Origin: Fidelibacterota bacterium
Lineage (GTDB): Bacteria > Fidelibacterota > UBA8477 > JABMPR01
Direction of reading: 5' to 3'
DNA length: 64,000 bases
Assembly: GCA_018650445.1 (NCBI GenBank)
Contig: JABIFX010000205.1
Location: forward strand, 1 to 64,000
Part shown: piece after piece, positions 18,264 to 28,403 of the stretch
Layout: each line of letters opens with the position of its first letter
How positions within the stretch are numbered: position 1 is the first letter of the stretch
Notes under the pieces: model-generated
Told to the model about the DNA's origin: nothing
What the model saw: the letters and a program-made list of their open reading frames with translations, nothing else
The model's database searches: none
Program-made: the position numbers and the translations under genes

Positions 18264-18446
18264 AACCGTTAAAACGGTTACTGAACTCGTAGATGTTAAG
18301 CAACCCACGACTTAAGTCATGGGTTACACCACCAAGGTACACATTACTATTTTAACGATTGATGAACTTATGAGTGTGAAGCAACCCACGACTTAAGTCG
18401 TGGGTTACATGATCCCAAAGAAGCTGTACACCGTTTTAACGGTTTT
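18264..18446 (+). repeat. Tandem palindromic repeat array (REP/BIME-like)
   Basis: The gap between ftsY and rimO holds a unit of about 81 bases repeated twice plus a partial third. Each full unit carries a near-perfect palindrome built on AACCCACGACTT and its reverse complement (18302-18325 with one change, 18383-18406 perfect). They are set in identical 31-base direct repeats at 18298-18328 and 18379-18409. The outer edges carry CCGTTAAAACGG (18266-18277) and its exact reverse complement CCGTTTTAACGG (near 18431-18442), the latter followed by six T. This resembles REP elements mobilised by REP-associated tyrosine transposases; no transposase is nearby. Confidence 0.8.
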
Positions 18447-18448
18447 TT
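18430..18448 (+). terminator. Possible terminator within the repeat array
   Basis: CCGTTTTAACGG can form a short stem and is followed by TTTTTT on the plus strand, about 200 bases after ftsY and 30 bases before rimO. It could end ftsY transcription, but it is also the last repeat edge of the palindromic array and the stem is weak. Confidence 0.45.
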
Positions 18449-18476
18449 CTTACACCATTGCTAAAAGAGAGTATTT

Positions 18477-19817
18477 ATGCCAACCTCTATATCAAATAAA
18501 AAAATCCACATCATCAGTCTTGGTTGTGTTAAGAATACCGTTGACAGTGAAATCATTGCTGGTGGACTTGAATCTGCCGGGATAGAACTGGTTGATGAAC
18601 CTGAGGATGCCAGTACCATCATCATCAACACCTGTGGTTTTATCGGTGATGCCAAGCAAGAATCGGTAGAAGTCATTCTTGAAGCTGCCCAGCTAAAAAC
18701 CGATGGTCAACTTGAAGAACTACTCGTAGCAGGCTGTCTGTCAGCACGTTATAAGAAAGAGCTCACCCAGGAAATGCCCGAAGTTGACAAATTCTTTGTC
18801 ACTGAAGATTTCCGGAAAATATTTGATTACATCGCATCCAAGCCACATCTGGCAGATGACCCCGATCATCGTAGAAAACTCCTGACACCCCGTCATTATG
18901 CCTATCTCAAAATCAGTGAGGGTTGTGACAATGTGTGTAGTTTCTGTGCGATACCACTTATGCGTGGTATGCAGCGCAGTCGGCAAGTGGATTCGCTGGT
19001 GAGTGAAGCCAAATCCCTGGCGGCTCGCGGCGTCAAGGAAATGATGGTGATTGGTCAGGACACGACCACCTACGGATGGGACCTGCGACCCAAGAGTTAC
19101 CTGCATGAGTTATTGTCTGAATTAGACAAGATTGAGGGTCTGGATTGGATTCGTTTGCACTATGCTCACCCTTCCCATTTTTCCAGGAAGCTTATTCCTA
19201 TCTTTAAAAATGCCAAGCGGATACTTCCTTACCTGGATATTCCGGTTCAGCATGCCTCCTCAAATATGCTGACTGCAATGAAGCGGGGTCTTGATGCTGA
19301 TGGTCTGCGCAGATTGCTGTTGGAACTGCGTGAGGAGATACCTCAACTCAAATTAAGAACCTCTGTCATTGTTGGATTTCCTGGTGAAACGGATGATGAT
19401 TTCGATACGCTGTTGAATTTTCTGGAAGAGATCCAATTTGACCGTCTTGGTGTATTCACTTATTCTGAGGAAGAAGATACCAGTGGAGCTGATCTTGAAG
19501 ATGATGTCCCCATGGATGTGAAAATTCAGAGAATGGATGCCGTCATGGATCTCCAACATAGTATATCTTTCAATAATAATCAGGCTCTGATAGGTCAAGA
19601 GCTGGATATCATCATAGATAGTTCAGATCCGGATGATGATCAGCAAATGCTGGGTCGTACTATCTGGGATGCCCCCGAGATTGACCAACAGGTAATCGTT
19701 AGTGGGGTTTATGAGCTGGGAAGTATTGTTAAATTGAAAATCGATGAGGCTGGTGCGTACGAATTGTATGCCTCAGGGCAAACCGACAATATCATTCCGC
19801 TGGGTGATATCAACTAA
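18477..19817 (+). CDS. rimO: Ribosomal protein S12 methylthiotransferase RimO
   Basis: A radical-SAM iron-sulfur enzyme that adds a methylthio group to the conserved Asp of ribosomal protein S12. Over 446 residues the N-terminal MTTase domain has its three cluster cysteines (SLGCVKNTVDSE, NTCGFIGDA, AGCLSARY), the radical-SAM motif is EGCDNVCSFC (Cys150, Cys154, Cys157), and a C-terminal TRAM-type domain follows (~380-446). GCVKNTVDSE and the absence of a MiaB-type signature favour RimO over MiaB. It starts just after the palindromic repeat array, with a weak SD (AGAGAG). Confidence 0.95.
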   Translation: MPTSISNKKIHIISLGCVKNTVDSEIIAGGLESAGIELVDEPEDASTIIINTCGFIGDAKQESVEVILEAAQLKTDGQLEELLVAGCLSARYKKELTQEMPEVDKFFVTEDFRKIFDYIASKPHLADDPDHRRKLLTPRHYAYLKISEGCDNVCSFCAIPLMRGMQRSRQVDSLVSEAKSLAARGVKEMMVIGQDTTTYGWDLRPKSYLHELLSELDKIEGLDWIRLHYAHPSHFSRKLIPIFKNAKRILPYLDIPVQHASSNMLTAMKRGLDADGLRRLLLELREEIPQLKLRTSVIVGFPGETDDDFDTLLNFLEEIQFDRLGVFTYSEEEDTSGADLEDDVPMDVKIQRMDAVMDLQHSISFNNNQALIGQELDIIIDSSDPDDDQQMLGRTIWDAPEIDQQVIVSGVYELGSIVKLKIDEAGAYELYASGQTDNIIPLGDIN

Positions 19818-19913
19818 ACCCGTTTCAGTCCAGTCAGACTGTTATTTCATGCTGGCATAAGCATCTCGAAATGTTTATATCTCAGCAACTTTCAACCATA
19901 AGCAGGATATATC

Positions 19914-22640
19914 ATGATCGATAAAAAATCTAAAGTAATATATTTAATTGATGGCTCAGCTCTCGTTTATAGATCTCATTTTGCCTTTATCAGAAACCCT
20001 TTGATCAACTCCAAGGGACAACTGGTGAGTGCAATTTATGGTTTTATGAATGCCATGCTGCGACTCATGACCCGTGAGAATCCAGAATATCTGGCTGTGG
20101 TTATGGACACCAAAGAAAAGACATTCCGACACAAGCAATATCCAGAATACAAAGCCACCCGCGAAAAAATGCCTGACGAGCTGGCAGCTCAGTTACCTGT
20201 CATCGATGATATCGTTACCAAACTAAATATACCCTACGTGAAGCGGGAGGGGTTTGAGGCTGATGACATTATTGGAACCATCTCGAAACTCGGTGCAGAA
20301 CAGGGCTTTGAAGTAAAAGTGCTCTCTGGTGATAAAGATTTTGCCCAACTGGTCAACGATCAGGTGCAAATTGTGAATCCCAAAGACAATAAGGTATGGA
20401 CCTCAGCCTATGTTGAAGAGAAGTGGGGCGTTCCTCCTGAAATGATCATTGATTTACTTGGACTTATGGGTGATGCCTCGGATAATGTCCCAGGTGTGCC
20501 CGGGGTAGGTCCCAAAACAGCTGTAAAACTGATTCAGGAGCATGGAACCATGCTTGAGCTCTATGAGAAGCTGGAAGACGTTAAAAACCCAAAATTGAAG
20601 CTCAAATTGGAAGAGAACAAAGAAAAGGCGCTATTATCCCGAGAATTGGTCACTATAAAAACGGATATGGATAATATGCCAAGCTGGGAAGAGATTCGTA
20701 TCGAATCCATGGATATTGATGCTGCCCGTAGTGTATTTCAGGAATTTGAATTATTTAATCTCATGAAACCTCTAGATGATGTACGGGCGCTTTATGCGAC
20801 AGGTGATGCGCCAGTTCGTGAGGAGCGATCTCACAACTATACTGTGGTTAAACATATTCCCGAACTTATCGAGCTCGTGGAAACCCTTAAGACCAAGCAA
20901 ATGGTAGCCTTTGACCTGGAAACAACCAGTCTGGATGTACTCACAACAGAAATTGTTGGGTTGTCCTTTGCCTGGGAAGCCAACAGTGCCGTTTATATTG
21001 CCGTGAAATATCCAAATCCACCCGATGGCTGTTTTACTCCTGATGATATTGGCATTGTTCTCAGAGAACTCAAACCATTCTGGGACTCAGAGACCATCAA
21101 GAAGACGGGTCACAATCTCAAATTCGATCTTTCTGTACTAAAAAGCTATGACATTGATGTAGCAGGCGTTGGATTTGATTCACAAATCGCCGGGTATCTG
21201 GTAAATCCAGGGGGGCGGGGCTATGGGATGAACGACCTCAGTGTCCAATATCTCGGTATTGACCCTATTCACATCGAAGAACTGATCGGCAAGGGCAAAG
21301 ATCAAATCACGATGGATCTGGTAACCCTGGATGTCATTAGCGAGTATGCCGCCGAGGATGCAGACATTTCATTTCAACTCTATGATATACTCTCAGAAAA
21401 AATTGAGAAGGACCAGCTCAACGCGGTTCTGGATGATATCGATCTGCCCTTGATTCCTGTGCTTATGGACATGGAGCGTGAGGGTACCTTTGTGGATGCC
21501 GGTATTCTGAATGATATGTCAGCGAGCCTTGGTAAAGAATTGGTCAGGCTTGAAAAAGCAATTTTCGAAGAAGCTGGTGAAGAATTTAATGTGGCTTCTC
21601 CGCGTCAGGTGGCTGAGATACTTTTTGAGAAAAAGGGTATTAAACCCATTCGCAAGACCAAGACAGGCTATTCAACAGATGTGAATGTTTTGCAGATACT
21701 GGCCAAAGAGCACGCTATCCCACGCTATATGCTGGACTACAGACAAGTAGCTAAGCTCAAATCCACATACACAGACACTCTGCCATTGTTGATTCACGAA
21801 AAAACGGGTCGCATTCATTCCAGCTTTAACCAGACCATTGCAGCTACAGGACGCTTGAGTTCCACCAATCCTAACTTTCAGAACATACCAGTAAGAACTG
21901 AATTGGGCCGGGACATCCGCAAGGCTTTTCGACCTCAAGCCAGCGGGTGGAAGATTCTGGCAGCTGATTATTCCCAGATAGAGCTCAGACTTATGGCTCA
22001 ATACTCAAAGGACAAACGTCTGATTGAAGCCTTTAAAAATGGCGAAGATATACATACGGCTACAGCCGCTCACGTTTTTGGGACCAACCTCTTTGGTGTC
22101 TCAGACGACCAACGTCGCCGCGCTAAGGTAGTTAACTTTGGTATCATGTATGGGGCTGGTCCATTCAGGATGTCCAATGAACTGGAAATTTCCAGGGGGG
22201 AGGCGGCTGAATTGATCAGTGATTACTTCAACACCTATCCCGGCATTCGCAATTATCTGGATGAGACCATCGAATTTGCCAGGGAAAATAAGTTTGTCCA
22301 GACCCTCTTTGGTAGAAAGAGACCGGTTCCGGATATTGATGCTTCCAATAGAATGAGCAGGGAAGGAGCAGAACGCATTGCCACCAATATGCCTATTCAG
22401 GGAACTGCGGCAGACATTATTAAATTGGCCATGATTCAAGTCCATAAGCGTATAAAAGCTGAAGGTCTTAAGAGTAAGATGATTCTGCAGGTCCATGATG
22501 AATTGGTATTTGAAGTACCTGATGATGAAATTGAAACACTCACTTTACTTGTGAGGGAGACCATGGAACACGCAGTCGATTTGGATATTCCATTGACAGT
22601 AGATATTGGGATCGGTGACAATTGGTTAGAGGCACATTGA
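19914..22640 (+). CDS. polA: DNA polymerase I
   Basis: A 908-residue repair and Okazaki-processing polymerase with all three domains. The 5' nuclease (1-290) has GDKDFAQLV and GVPGVGPKTA. The 3'-5' proofreading exonuclease (~320-510) retains AFDLETTSLD, GHNLKFDL and YAAEDADISFQ, so it is probably active. The polymerase (~530-908) has motif A DYSQIELRLMAQYS, motif B RRRAKVVNFGIMYGAG and motif C VHDELVFEV. The start ATG has no strong SD. No clear terminator follows; a 365-base gap leads into the receptor modules. Confidence 0.98.
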   Translation: MIDKKSKVIYLIDGSALVYRSHFAFIRNPLINSKGQLVSAIYGFMNAMLRLMTRENPEYLAVVMDTKEKTFRHKQYPEYKATREKMPDELAAQLPVIDDIVTKLNIPYVKREGFEADDIIGTISKLGAEQGFEVKVLSGDKDFAQLVNDQVQIVNPKDNKVWTSAYVEEKWGVPPEMIIDLLGLMGDASDNVPGVPGVGPKTAVKLIQEHGTMLELYEKLEDVKNPKLKLKLEENKEKALLSRELVTIKTDMDNMPSWEEIRIESMDIDAARSVFQEFELFNLMKPLDDVRALYATGDAPVREERSHNYTVVKHIPELIELVETLKTKQMVAFDLETTSLDVLTTEIVGLSFAWEANSAVYIAVKYPNPPDGCFTPDDIGIVLRELKPFWDSETIKKTGHNLKFDLSVLKSYDIDVAGVGFDSQIAGYLVNPGGRGYGMNDLSVQYLGIDPIHIEELIGKGKDQITMDLVTLDVISEYAAEDADISFQLYDILSEKIEKDQLNAVLDDIDLPLIPVLMDMEREGTFVDAGILNDMSASLGKELVRLEKAIFEEAGEEFNVASPRQVAEILFEKKGIKPIRKTKTGYSTDVNVLQILAKEHAIPRYMLDYRQVAKLKSTYTDTLPLLIHEKTGRIHSSFNQTIAATGRLSSTNPNFQNIPVRTELGRDIRKAFRPQASGWKILAADYSQIELRLMAQYSKDKRLIEAFKNGEDIHTATAAHVFGTNLFGVSDDQRRRAKVVNFGIMYGAGPFRMSNELEISRGEAAELISDYFNTYPGIRNYLDETIEFARENKFVQTLFGRKRPVPDIDASNRMSREGAERIATNMPIQGTAADIIKLAMIQVHKRIKAEGLKSKMILQVHDELVFEVPDDEIETLTLLVRETMEHAVDLDIPLTVDIGIGDNWLEAH

Positions 22641-23005
22641 TTTAGCCTTTTCATACGAGGGAATAATACGCTAAAACTGTGCATAATCTATCCCACGAAT
22701 CGTTGAGTGAGTTTCCCTCGTTCGATAAGAAATTAAAAGGATTTATGAATTAGGAGATCCTCAATATTTAGTTAATAAATAATTAGTATTAACTCATTGA
22801 ATCCCTATATTTCAGCAATTAAAAAATGTTGGAGATACACTTTCATGTGTTCGTCATGGTTTTACAATCTTGTCTATATTGCAGCTCTTGATATTTTTGG
22901 ACCAATTGAATAAAAATTATGACAGTTAATAAGAAATATTTTATCCGGAATTTGGTGGGTTCACAGACGTCCCATCATAGAATTTCATAGCTTGAGGAAC
23001 GATAT
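22641..23005. other. 365-base AT-rich intergenic region
   Basis: It contains no credible gene. ACGAGGGA (22655-22662) and TCCCTCGT (22714-22721) form an eight-base inverted repeat with a 51-base loop shortly after polA, of unknown meaning. The right half is AT-rich and should carry the promoter for receptor module A; TGAGGAA just before 23006 is the likely ribosome binding site. I could not fix -35/-10 boxes with confidence. Confidence 0.5.
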
Positions 23006-26000
23006 ATGAGAAAAGCCAGTCTATTCCTTATCATGTTAGCCCTAGCATCCACTATCATGGCAGCAACCACCGGCAAAATTTCAGGAGTGGTGGTTGAGAA
23101 GACCAGTGGTGAAGCAATGATCGGTGTCAATATTATTGTTGAAGGAACCAGCCTTGGGGCGGTTACTGATATCACCGGTTATTATGTAATACTAAATGTT
23201 CAACCGGGGTATCAAACTCTAAAGGCGACTATGATTGGTTATTCTCAATACACGATTGAGGATGTCCGAGTTGAAATAGATCGAACTCAGACCGTTAATA
23301 TTGAAATGGCAGAGGAAGTACTCGAAGGTCAATCAGTAGTGATTGTCGCTGAACGTAAAGTGATAAAGATGGATGTGGCTGCCAGTCAGCGTAGCGTTAC
23401 CGCTGAGGGGATTGAAGAATTACCAGTAACCAGCGTTGCTGAAGTTTTGACACTACAGGCAGGAGTGAGTGGTTTTTCTGTCAGGGGTGGTGGAACCGAC
23501 GAAACAAGTCTCATGATTGATGGAATTGAATTGAAGGATGAGAGGACTAATAAACCCATTACAGGTATCCCACTCAGTTCAGTACAAGAAATTTCAGTCC
23601 AAACCGGTGGTTTTAGTGCTGAATACGGAAATGTTCGATCCGGTGTGGTCAATGTAGTAACCAAAGATGGTAGTGGTGGCTATAGTGGGACCCTGACGAT
23701 CAAACATAGTGCTGCTGAACCGAAGCATTTTGGTATATCACCTTATGATGAAGACTCGTTTTATATGAGACCTTATCTCGATGATGCAGTAGCATGGACG
23801 GGAACCGAAGTCGGTGAAACCTATACAGATGCAAATAACAATGGCTATTGGGATGAGGGTGAAACTTATACTGATTTCAATGAAGATGGAGAGTATACGG
23901 CCTGGGATAAATATACCCAACGTCAATACCCAGCATTTGACGGATGGAATGCAGTTTCAGAAGCCACGCTGGCCAATGATGATCCTACTGACGATTTGAC
24001 ACCATCTGCAGCGAAAAGATTATTTGAATGGCAGTATCGCAAACCTGGAAACATTGTCAACCCTGATGTAAATATTGATGGTGGTTTTGGGGGACCAGTT
24101 CCACTTATTGGTGACCGCCTGGGCAATTTGAGATTCTTTCTTTCCTATAGACAGGAAAACAATGAATACCTCTATCCCGTCTCAGAAAGCGGAACCCTGT
24201 CCAAGACAACCTTACTGCGTCTGACTTCTGATGTTGACAAATCCAAAAAACTTAACTTTACGTACATGGCTGGAAACCTTACTGCTACAACATCCTCCAG
24301 AGGCGGACTAACCAGTTATATGTCCAACGTATGGGACTTGGCCACACAGGTCAACCGTAGGGGTTTCACCATGCCCTGGAGATTGTACTCCAATCAATAC
24401 TGGGCGCCCACTGCCGTCTCACATGCCACTTATTCTGCAAAATTCACGCACTTGCTCAGCTCTTCCTCCTACTATGAATTCATAGTTAAACACATCAAGA
24501 AGCAATATGACACTGGCCCTGGACCAGAGAGAAATCTGGACGAGGTCTATGAGATATTTGATGGATATTTTGTGAATGAAGCTCCCGAGGGCTTTTATGG
24601 TACTCCTGTAAGTACTATTGATGGTAACATGAATATGGGTGGTGCTGTTAGTACTTCTCGAGATCAATCAATTGTTAAAACAACTTCCCTAAGTGGAGAC
24701 TATGTAAATCAGATAAACCCAAACAACCAAATCAAGGCTGGATTTGATTTTGTCTATGATGATCTCGAAATGGAGTTTGGTTCATTGAACTACTTTTTGC
24801 CTGAAGGAAATTATTGGTCGCGGATGTATTACACTCCGTATCGGTTTACCACTTACCTCCAGGATAAAATGGAATTTGAGGGATTTATCGCTTCCATCGG
24901 TTTAAACGCTGAGCTTATCAGCCCCAATACCTCATGGTACAAGGTAGATCCTTATGATGAAAGTTTTTACTCCTCGAGCTATAGCCAGGCTACCGAGGAA
25001 AGCTTTGAGAAAGAGGATGTGAAGGCACGATTATACCTGAGTCCTCGTTTGGCAATCTCACATCCTATCACCATCAATTCAAAATTGTATTTCAACTATG
25101 GTCATTATAGACAAGTCCCAACCACTGAAAGTCTGTTTAGAGTACAGAGGAAGGTGGTTCTCAACGGAGACAGAGAAATTGAAGACCTCACTCAGTTGTC
25201 AACGATTGGTGATCCAAATCTAGATCAAGCCAGAACCATTTCCTATGAGTTGGGCTATGACCATGCACTGTTTGATACCTATCTTCTCCATCTTGCCGCC
25301 TACTATAAGGACATCACTGATCAGCAGGATTGGACACGCTATATCAGTGCCAGTGGTCAGGTGAACTATAGTCATCTCACCGCAAACAGTTATGAGGATA
25401 TCAGGGGTTTTGAAGCTGATATATCCAAAATGGTGGGTGACTGGATCACTGGAAATATCAACTTTGAATATCGGGTGAATACATCAGGCTATTTTGGTGT
25501 AAAAAGATACTATCAGAATCCCAGCGAGCAGCGCGATTATCTGAAAAATAATTCAGTGCAAAGTAAACCGCGGCCTACCCCACGGGTAAAATCTGTGGTG
25601 GATTTCCACACACCTCGCAACTTTGGACCAACAATCTTCAGTCAAAAACCCCTGGCCGAATGGCACATTAATATTTTGAGCAGTTGGAGAGCTGGATCCT
25701 GGTTTGGATACAATCCCAGAGGCATAGAAGGTATCGGTTACAATTTTAGATGGCAGGATTCAAAATCAGTTGATTTGAAGATCTCCAAAATTTTCAAGGC
25801 TGGCAATATGAGTATCAAGTTTTTTGCTGATATCAACAATGCCTTGAACCTGAAGACCTTTAGCGGTTACGGTTTCGAAGATATTCATGACTATGACTTC
25901 TATTTAGGCTCCCTATTACTTCCTCAAGACAAACTGGAAGCCATTGGTGAAGCCATATTCCCCGGTATCGAACACAATGATAATCCAGGTGATGTGAGGC

Positions 26001-26272
26001 CAGACGATGTGGCATTTGTACCCATTGAGTGGATTGCTGATATCGAAAAACTATCTGCCGATTCGCGGAGTGAGCGTGGTATTTATTATGATGCTGCCAC
26101 TGAGACTTACCTGCAATTCGATCACAATAGTGGCTGGGAAGAGGTTGAATCGAGCTATCTGGATGAAGTGGTTGATAGTAAGGCATATATCGATATGCCC
26201 AACCAGGGTTCATTCATATTTCTTTCACCCCAAGATATCTTTTTGGGTCTAAACATTTCTTATGATTTCTAG
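23006..26272 (+). CDS. TonB-dependent outer-membrane receptor (module A)
   Basis: A 1088-residue outer-membrane transporter or receptor. It has a signal peptide (cleaved after IMAA, about residue 21), a carboxypeptidase-regulatory-like Ig domain (~24-105, GKISGVVVEKTSGEAMIGVN), a plug domain (~125-225, MIDGIELKDE, GGFSAEYGNVRSGVVNVV), then a long beta-barrel ending in Phe (NISYDF). Residues ~270-300 insert two EF-hand-like loops (DANNNGYWDEGE, DFNEDGEYTAWD). No SusD partner follows; instead a sorting-domain protein, a lipoprotein and a PorV-like protein do. It is strongly similar to the module B receptor (ISPYDEDSFYMRPYLDD versus ISPFDEDSYFMRPYLDD). The substrate is unknown. Confidence 0.92.
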   Translation: MRKASLFLIMLALASTIMAATTGKISGVVVEKTSGEAMIGVNIIVEGTSLGAVTDITGYYVILNVQPGYQTLKATMIGYSQYTIEDVRVEIDRTQTVNIEMAEEVLEGQSVVIVAERKVIKMDVAASQRSVTAEGIEELPVTSVAEVLTLQAGVSGFSVRGGGTDETSLMIDGIELKDERTNKPITGIPLSSVQEISVQTGGFSAEYGNVRSGVVNVVTKDGSGGYSGTLTIKHSAAEPKHFGISPYDEDSFYMRPYLDDAVAWTGTEVGETYTDANNNGYWDEGETYTDFNEDGEYTAWDKYTQRQYPAFDGWNAVSEATLANDDPTDDLTPSAAKRLFEWQYRKPGNIVNPDVNIDGGFGGPVPLIGDRLGNLRFFLSYRQENNEYLYPVSESGTLSKTTLLRLTSDVDKSKKLNFTYMAGNLTATTSSRGGLTSYMSNVWDLATQVNRRGFTMPWRLYSNQYWAPTAVSHATYSAKFTHLLSSSSYYEFIVKHIKKQYDTGPGPERNLDEVYEIFDGYFVNEAPEGFYGTPVSTIDGNMNMGGAVSTSRDQSIVKTTSLSGDYVNQINPNNQIKAGFDFVYDDLEMEFGSLNYFLPEGNYWSRMYYTPYRFTTYLQDKMEFEGFIASIGLNAELISPNTSWYKVDPYDESFYSSSYSQATEESFEKEDVKARLYLSPRLAISHPITINSKLYFNYGHYRQVPTTESLFRVQRKVVLNGDREIEDLTQLSTIGDPNLDQARTISYELGYDHALFDTYLLHLAAYYKDITDQQDWTRYISASGQVNYSHLTANSYEDIRGFEADISKMVGDWITGNINFEYRVNTSGYFGVKRYYQNPSEQRDYLKNNSVQSKPRPTPRVKSVVDFHTPRNFGPTIFSQKPLAEWHINILSSWRAGSWFGYNPRGIEGIGYNFRWQDSKSVDLKISKIFKAGNMSIKFFADINNALNLKTFSGYGFEDIHDYDFYLGSLLLPQDKLEAIGEAIFPGIEHNDNPGDVRPDDVAFVPIEWIADIEKLSADSRSERGIYYDAATETYLQFDHNSGWEEVESSYLDEVVDSKAYIDMPNQGSFIFLSPQDIFLGLNISYDF

Positions 26273-26286
26273 AAGAATGCAGATGC

Positions 26287-28392
26287 ATGAATAAGGAAAA
26301 TAAATTTATGATGGCTAATAAAATGAGAAGTAAGATTTATTGGCAGGCACTTGGCGTATTGGTCGGGATCAGTCTGTTGGTGAATATTACATTTGCCGCC
26401 GAGAGCAAGTGGATTGCTGTAGGTAATTTGCATAACTGGTACTCTGAAGAGGGTAGCGAGGTTGAAGTTGGTCGCACGGGACAGATACGGGATCAACAAG
26501 ACGGTCTCCGCTGGCCAGCACAGTTTAGCTTTCAAGACGCTCAAGCTGCCAAGGGCTTGTGGATCGGTACCACCAATTTTTTCGATCCCCAGATAAGCAG
26601 CCAATTTGATTTTAAGGTGGCGCATGTGGGTCCCCGTGGTCCTGTGGATAGTAAAACTGAGATCATGACTCAAACCTTCAAGATGTACGGTAAATATGAT
26701 CACCCCGCTGTGTTTGTGGATGGCGATCCAGCCAGCACACTTCAGTACCTGGATATTGTGGATAGTGTAGACGCTACCATGATTGAGGATCGCAAAATCG
26801 TAAATATTATTAATACCTCTACAGGTATAACAATGACACGTACGATTCGGGGATTCTCAAATCAAAACCATGATAACTATCATGTCTTTGATTACGTTTT
26901 TGAGAATACAGGTATTTACGATATTGCCGGGAGCTCATTTAGTGAAACGCTAACCGGTGTGTATTTCGGATTACAGTATCGTTATGCCCCTACGAGGGAA
27001 AGCGGACCTTACGGTGCAGGGGGATATTGGGCACCTCAGAATACAGCCTGGGGCGCCAACACTGTCAATGAGGTGATTGGAGAGAATCCAGCTGACAATG
27101 AAATTCGTGCGCTCTATTCCTGGCATGGATTGCATTCTCAGGCTGCCGATGGCCATGATAATATTGGTTCTCCATACTATGGTGATGGGGGAGATGGTCA
27201 CCTGAGTGCTCAGCAATTTGTGGGAGTAGTCACTATTCACGCTGATAAATCTACCACTGATCAAACCGATGATTTATACCAACCTACAACCACTTTATAC
27301 ACAGGTTCTGACGAACCCATAACTCAAAGCAATGATCAATTCAATCCCGTCAAAATGCAGGAGAGATATAACCATATGGCTGCGGGTCATCCCTCTGAAT
27401 CACACGCTGAAGCAATTGGAGACAGTTACGCTGACGCCTGGGGAACCGATCCAGGTGGTTATTCACAACTACATGCTTTCGGACCTTATGACATCGCTCC
27501 AGGTGAGAAAATCCATATTGTCCTGGCTGAAGGAGCTGCAGGTATTAATCGAGATATGTGCTATCAGGTAGGCGGCAACTGGTTCGACGCTAGTGTTGCC
27601 GTTGGTGATCTCTTGAATCCTGATGGATCCGCCCCAGCCACCAAAGACGAATACAAGAATAAGTGGGTATTTACAGGTGAGGATTCGCTTTTACAGACCT
27701 TTCACCGCGCGATTGAAACTTATGACTCTGATTATGCTGTACCAGAGCCACCACCACCGCCAGCTGAATTTACTGTGACCTCTGGTGGTGATCAGATTGG
27801 TCTCTCCTGGGATTCAAACGCTGAGATGCATGCTGGTTTTATGGGTTATAAAGTTTATAGAGCGATTCACAAGCCAGATACGACATATGAGGAAATATTT
27901 TCCTGTGATTTGGATAATCTCTCTAATGCATTTGCCGATGTAAAGGCGAAACGCGGGTTTAAATATTTCTACTATGTTGTTTCTTACGATGATGGGAATA
28001 CGAATCAAGTATCCCCTGGAGCACCACTTTACAGTAGCAAATTTTACACGATGACCAATAAAGGGGCATCTCTTAAACGACCTGCTGGGGATCATCTCAG
28101 CAAGATCCGTGTTGTTCCAAACCCATATAATATCAAGTCGAAAGAACTCCAATTCAGTGAGTCTGGAGTAGATCGATTATACTTTTATGATATTCCAGGT
28201 GTTTGCACAATTCGTATTTATACTGAACGTGGTGATTTAATAAAAACCATTGAACACACTGACAATAGTGGTGATGAATCCTGGGATTCTATTACCAAGT
28301 ACAGACAGGTTGTGTCCAGTGGTATCTATATTGCCCATTTTGAAACTCCTGAAGGTCAAACGACTTTTCGAAAATTTATTGTAATCCGATAA
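26287..28392 (+). CDS. Secreted FN3-type protein with C-terminal sorting-like domain (module A)
   Basis: A 701-residue exported protein without a known catalytic motif. The signal peptide covers ~residues 10-37. A large N-terminal domain (~38-490) includes TMTRTIRGFSNQNHDNYHV, a proline hinge (PEPPPPPAEF) follows near 490, then a fibronectin-III-like domain (~495-590). A type IX-like C-terminal domain (~600-701) begins IRVVPNPYNI and ends FRKFIVIR. It has clear paralogues at 33387 and 46530, each directly after a TonB receptor. The gene starts 14 bases after the receptor. ATG at 26308 (AAGGA upstream) is an alternative start. It may be a surface-exposed or released partner of the receptor; function unknown. 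Confidence 0.8.
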   Translation: MNKENKFMMANKMRSKIYWQALGVLVGISLLVNITFAAESKWIAVGNLHNWYSEEGSEVEVGRTGQIRDQQDGLRWPAQFSFQDAQAAKGLWIGTTNFFDPQISSQFDFKVAHVGPRGPVDSKTEIMTQTFKMYGKYDHPAVFVDGDPASTLQYLDIVDSVDATMIEDRKIVNIINTSTGITMTRTIRGFSNQNHDNYHVFDYVFENTGIYDIAGSSFSETLTGVYFGLQYRYAPTRESGPYGAGGYWAPQNTAWGANTVNEVIGENPADNEIRALYSWHGLHSQAADGHDNIGSPYYGDGGDGHLSAQQFVGVVTIHADKSTTDQTDDLYQPTTTLYTGSDEPITQSNDQFNPVKMQERYNHMAAGHPSESHAEAIGDSYADAWGTDPGGYSQLHAFGPYDIAPGEKIHIVLAEGAAGINRDMCYQVGGNWFDASVAVGDLLNPDGSAPATKDEYKNKWVFTGEDSLLQTFHRAIETYDSDYAVPEPPPPPAEFTVTSGGDQIGLSWDSNAEMHAGFMGYKVYRAIHKPDTTYEEIFSCDLDNLSNAFADVKAKRGFKYFYYVVSYDDGNTNQVSPGAPLYSSKFYTMTNKGASLKRPAGDHLSKIRVVPNPYNIKSKELQFSESGVDRLYFYDIPGVCTIRIYTERGDLIKTIEHTDNSGDESWDSITKYRQVVSSGIYIAHFETPEGQTTFRKFIVIR

Positions 28393-28403
28393 GGGGAGCA
28401 CTT

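Noticed and set aside
18298-18409. Possible CRISPR array
   Set aside because: Only two exact repeats, each a full palindrome and 50 bases apart, with similar rather than unique sequence between them and no cas genes. It fits a REP-type tandem array.
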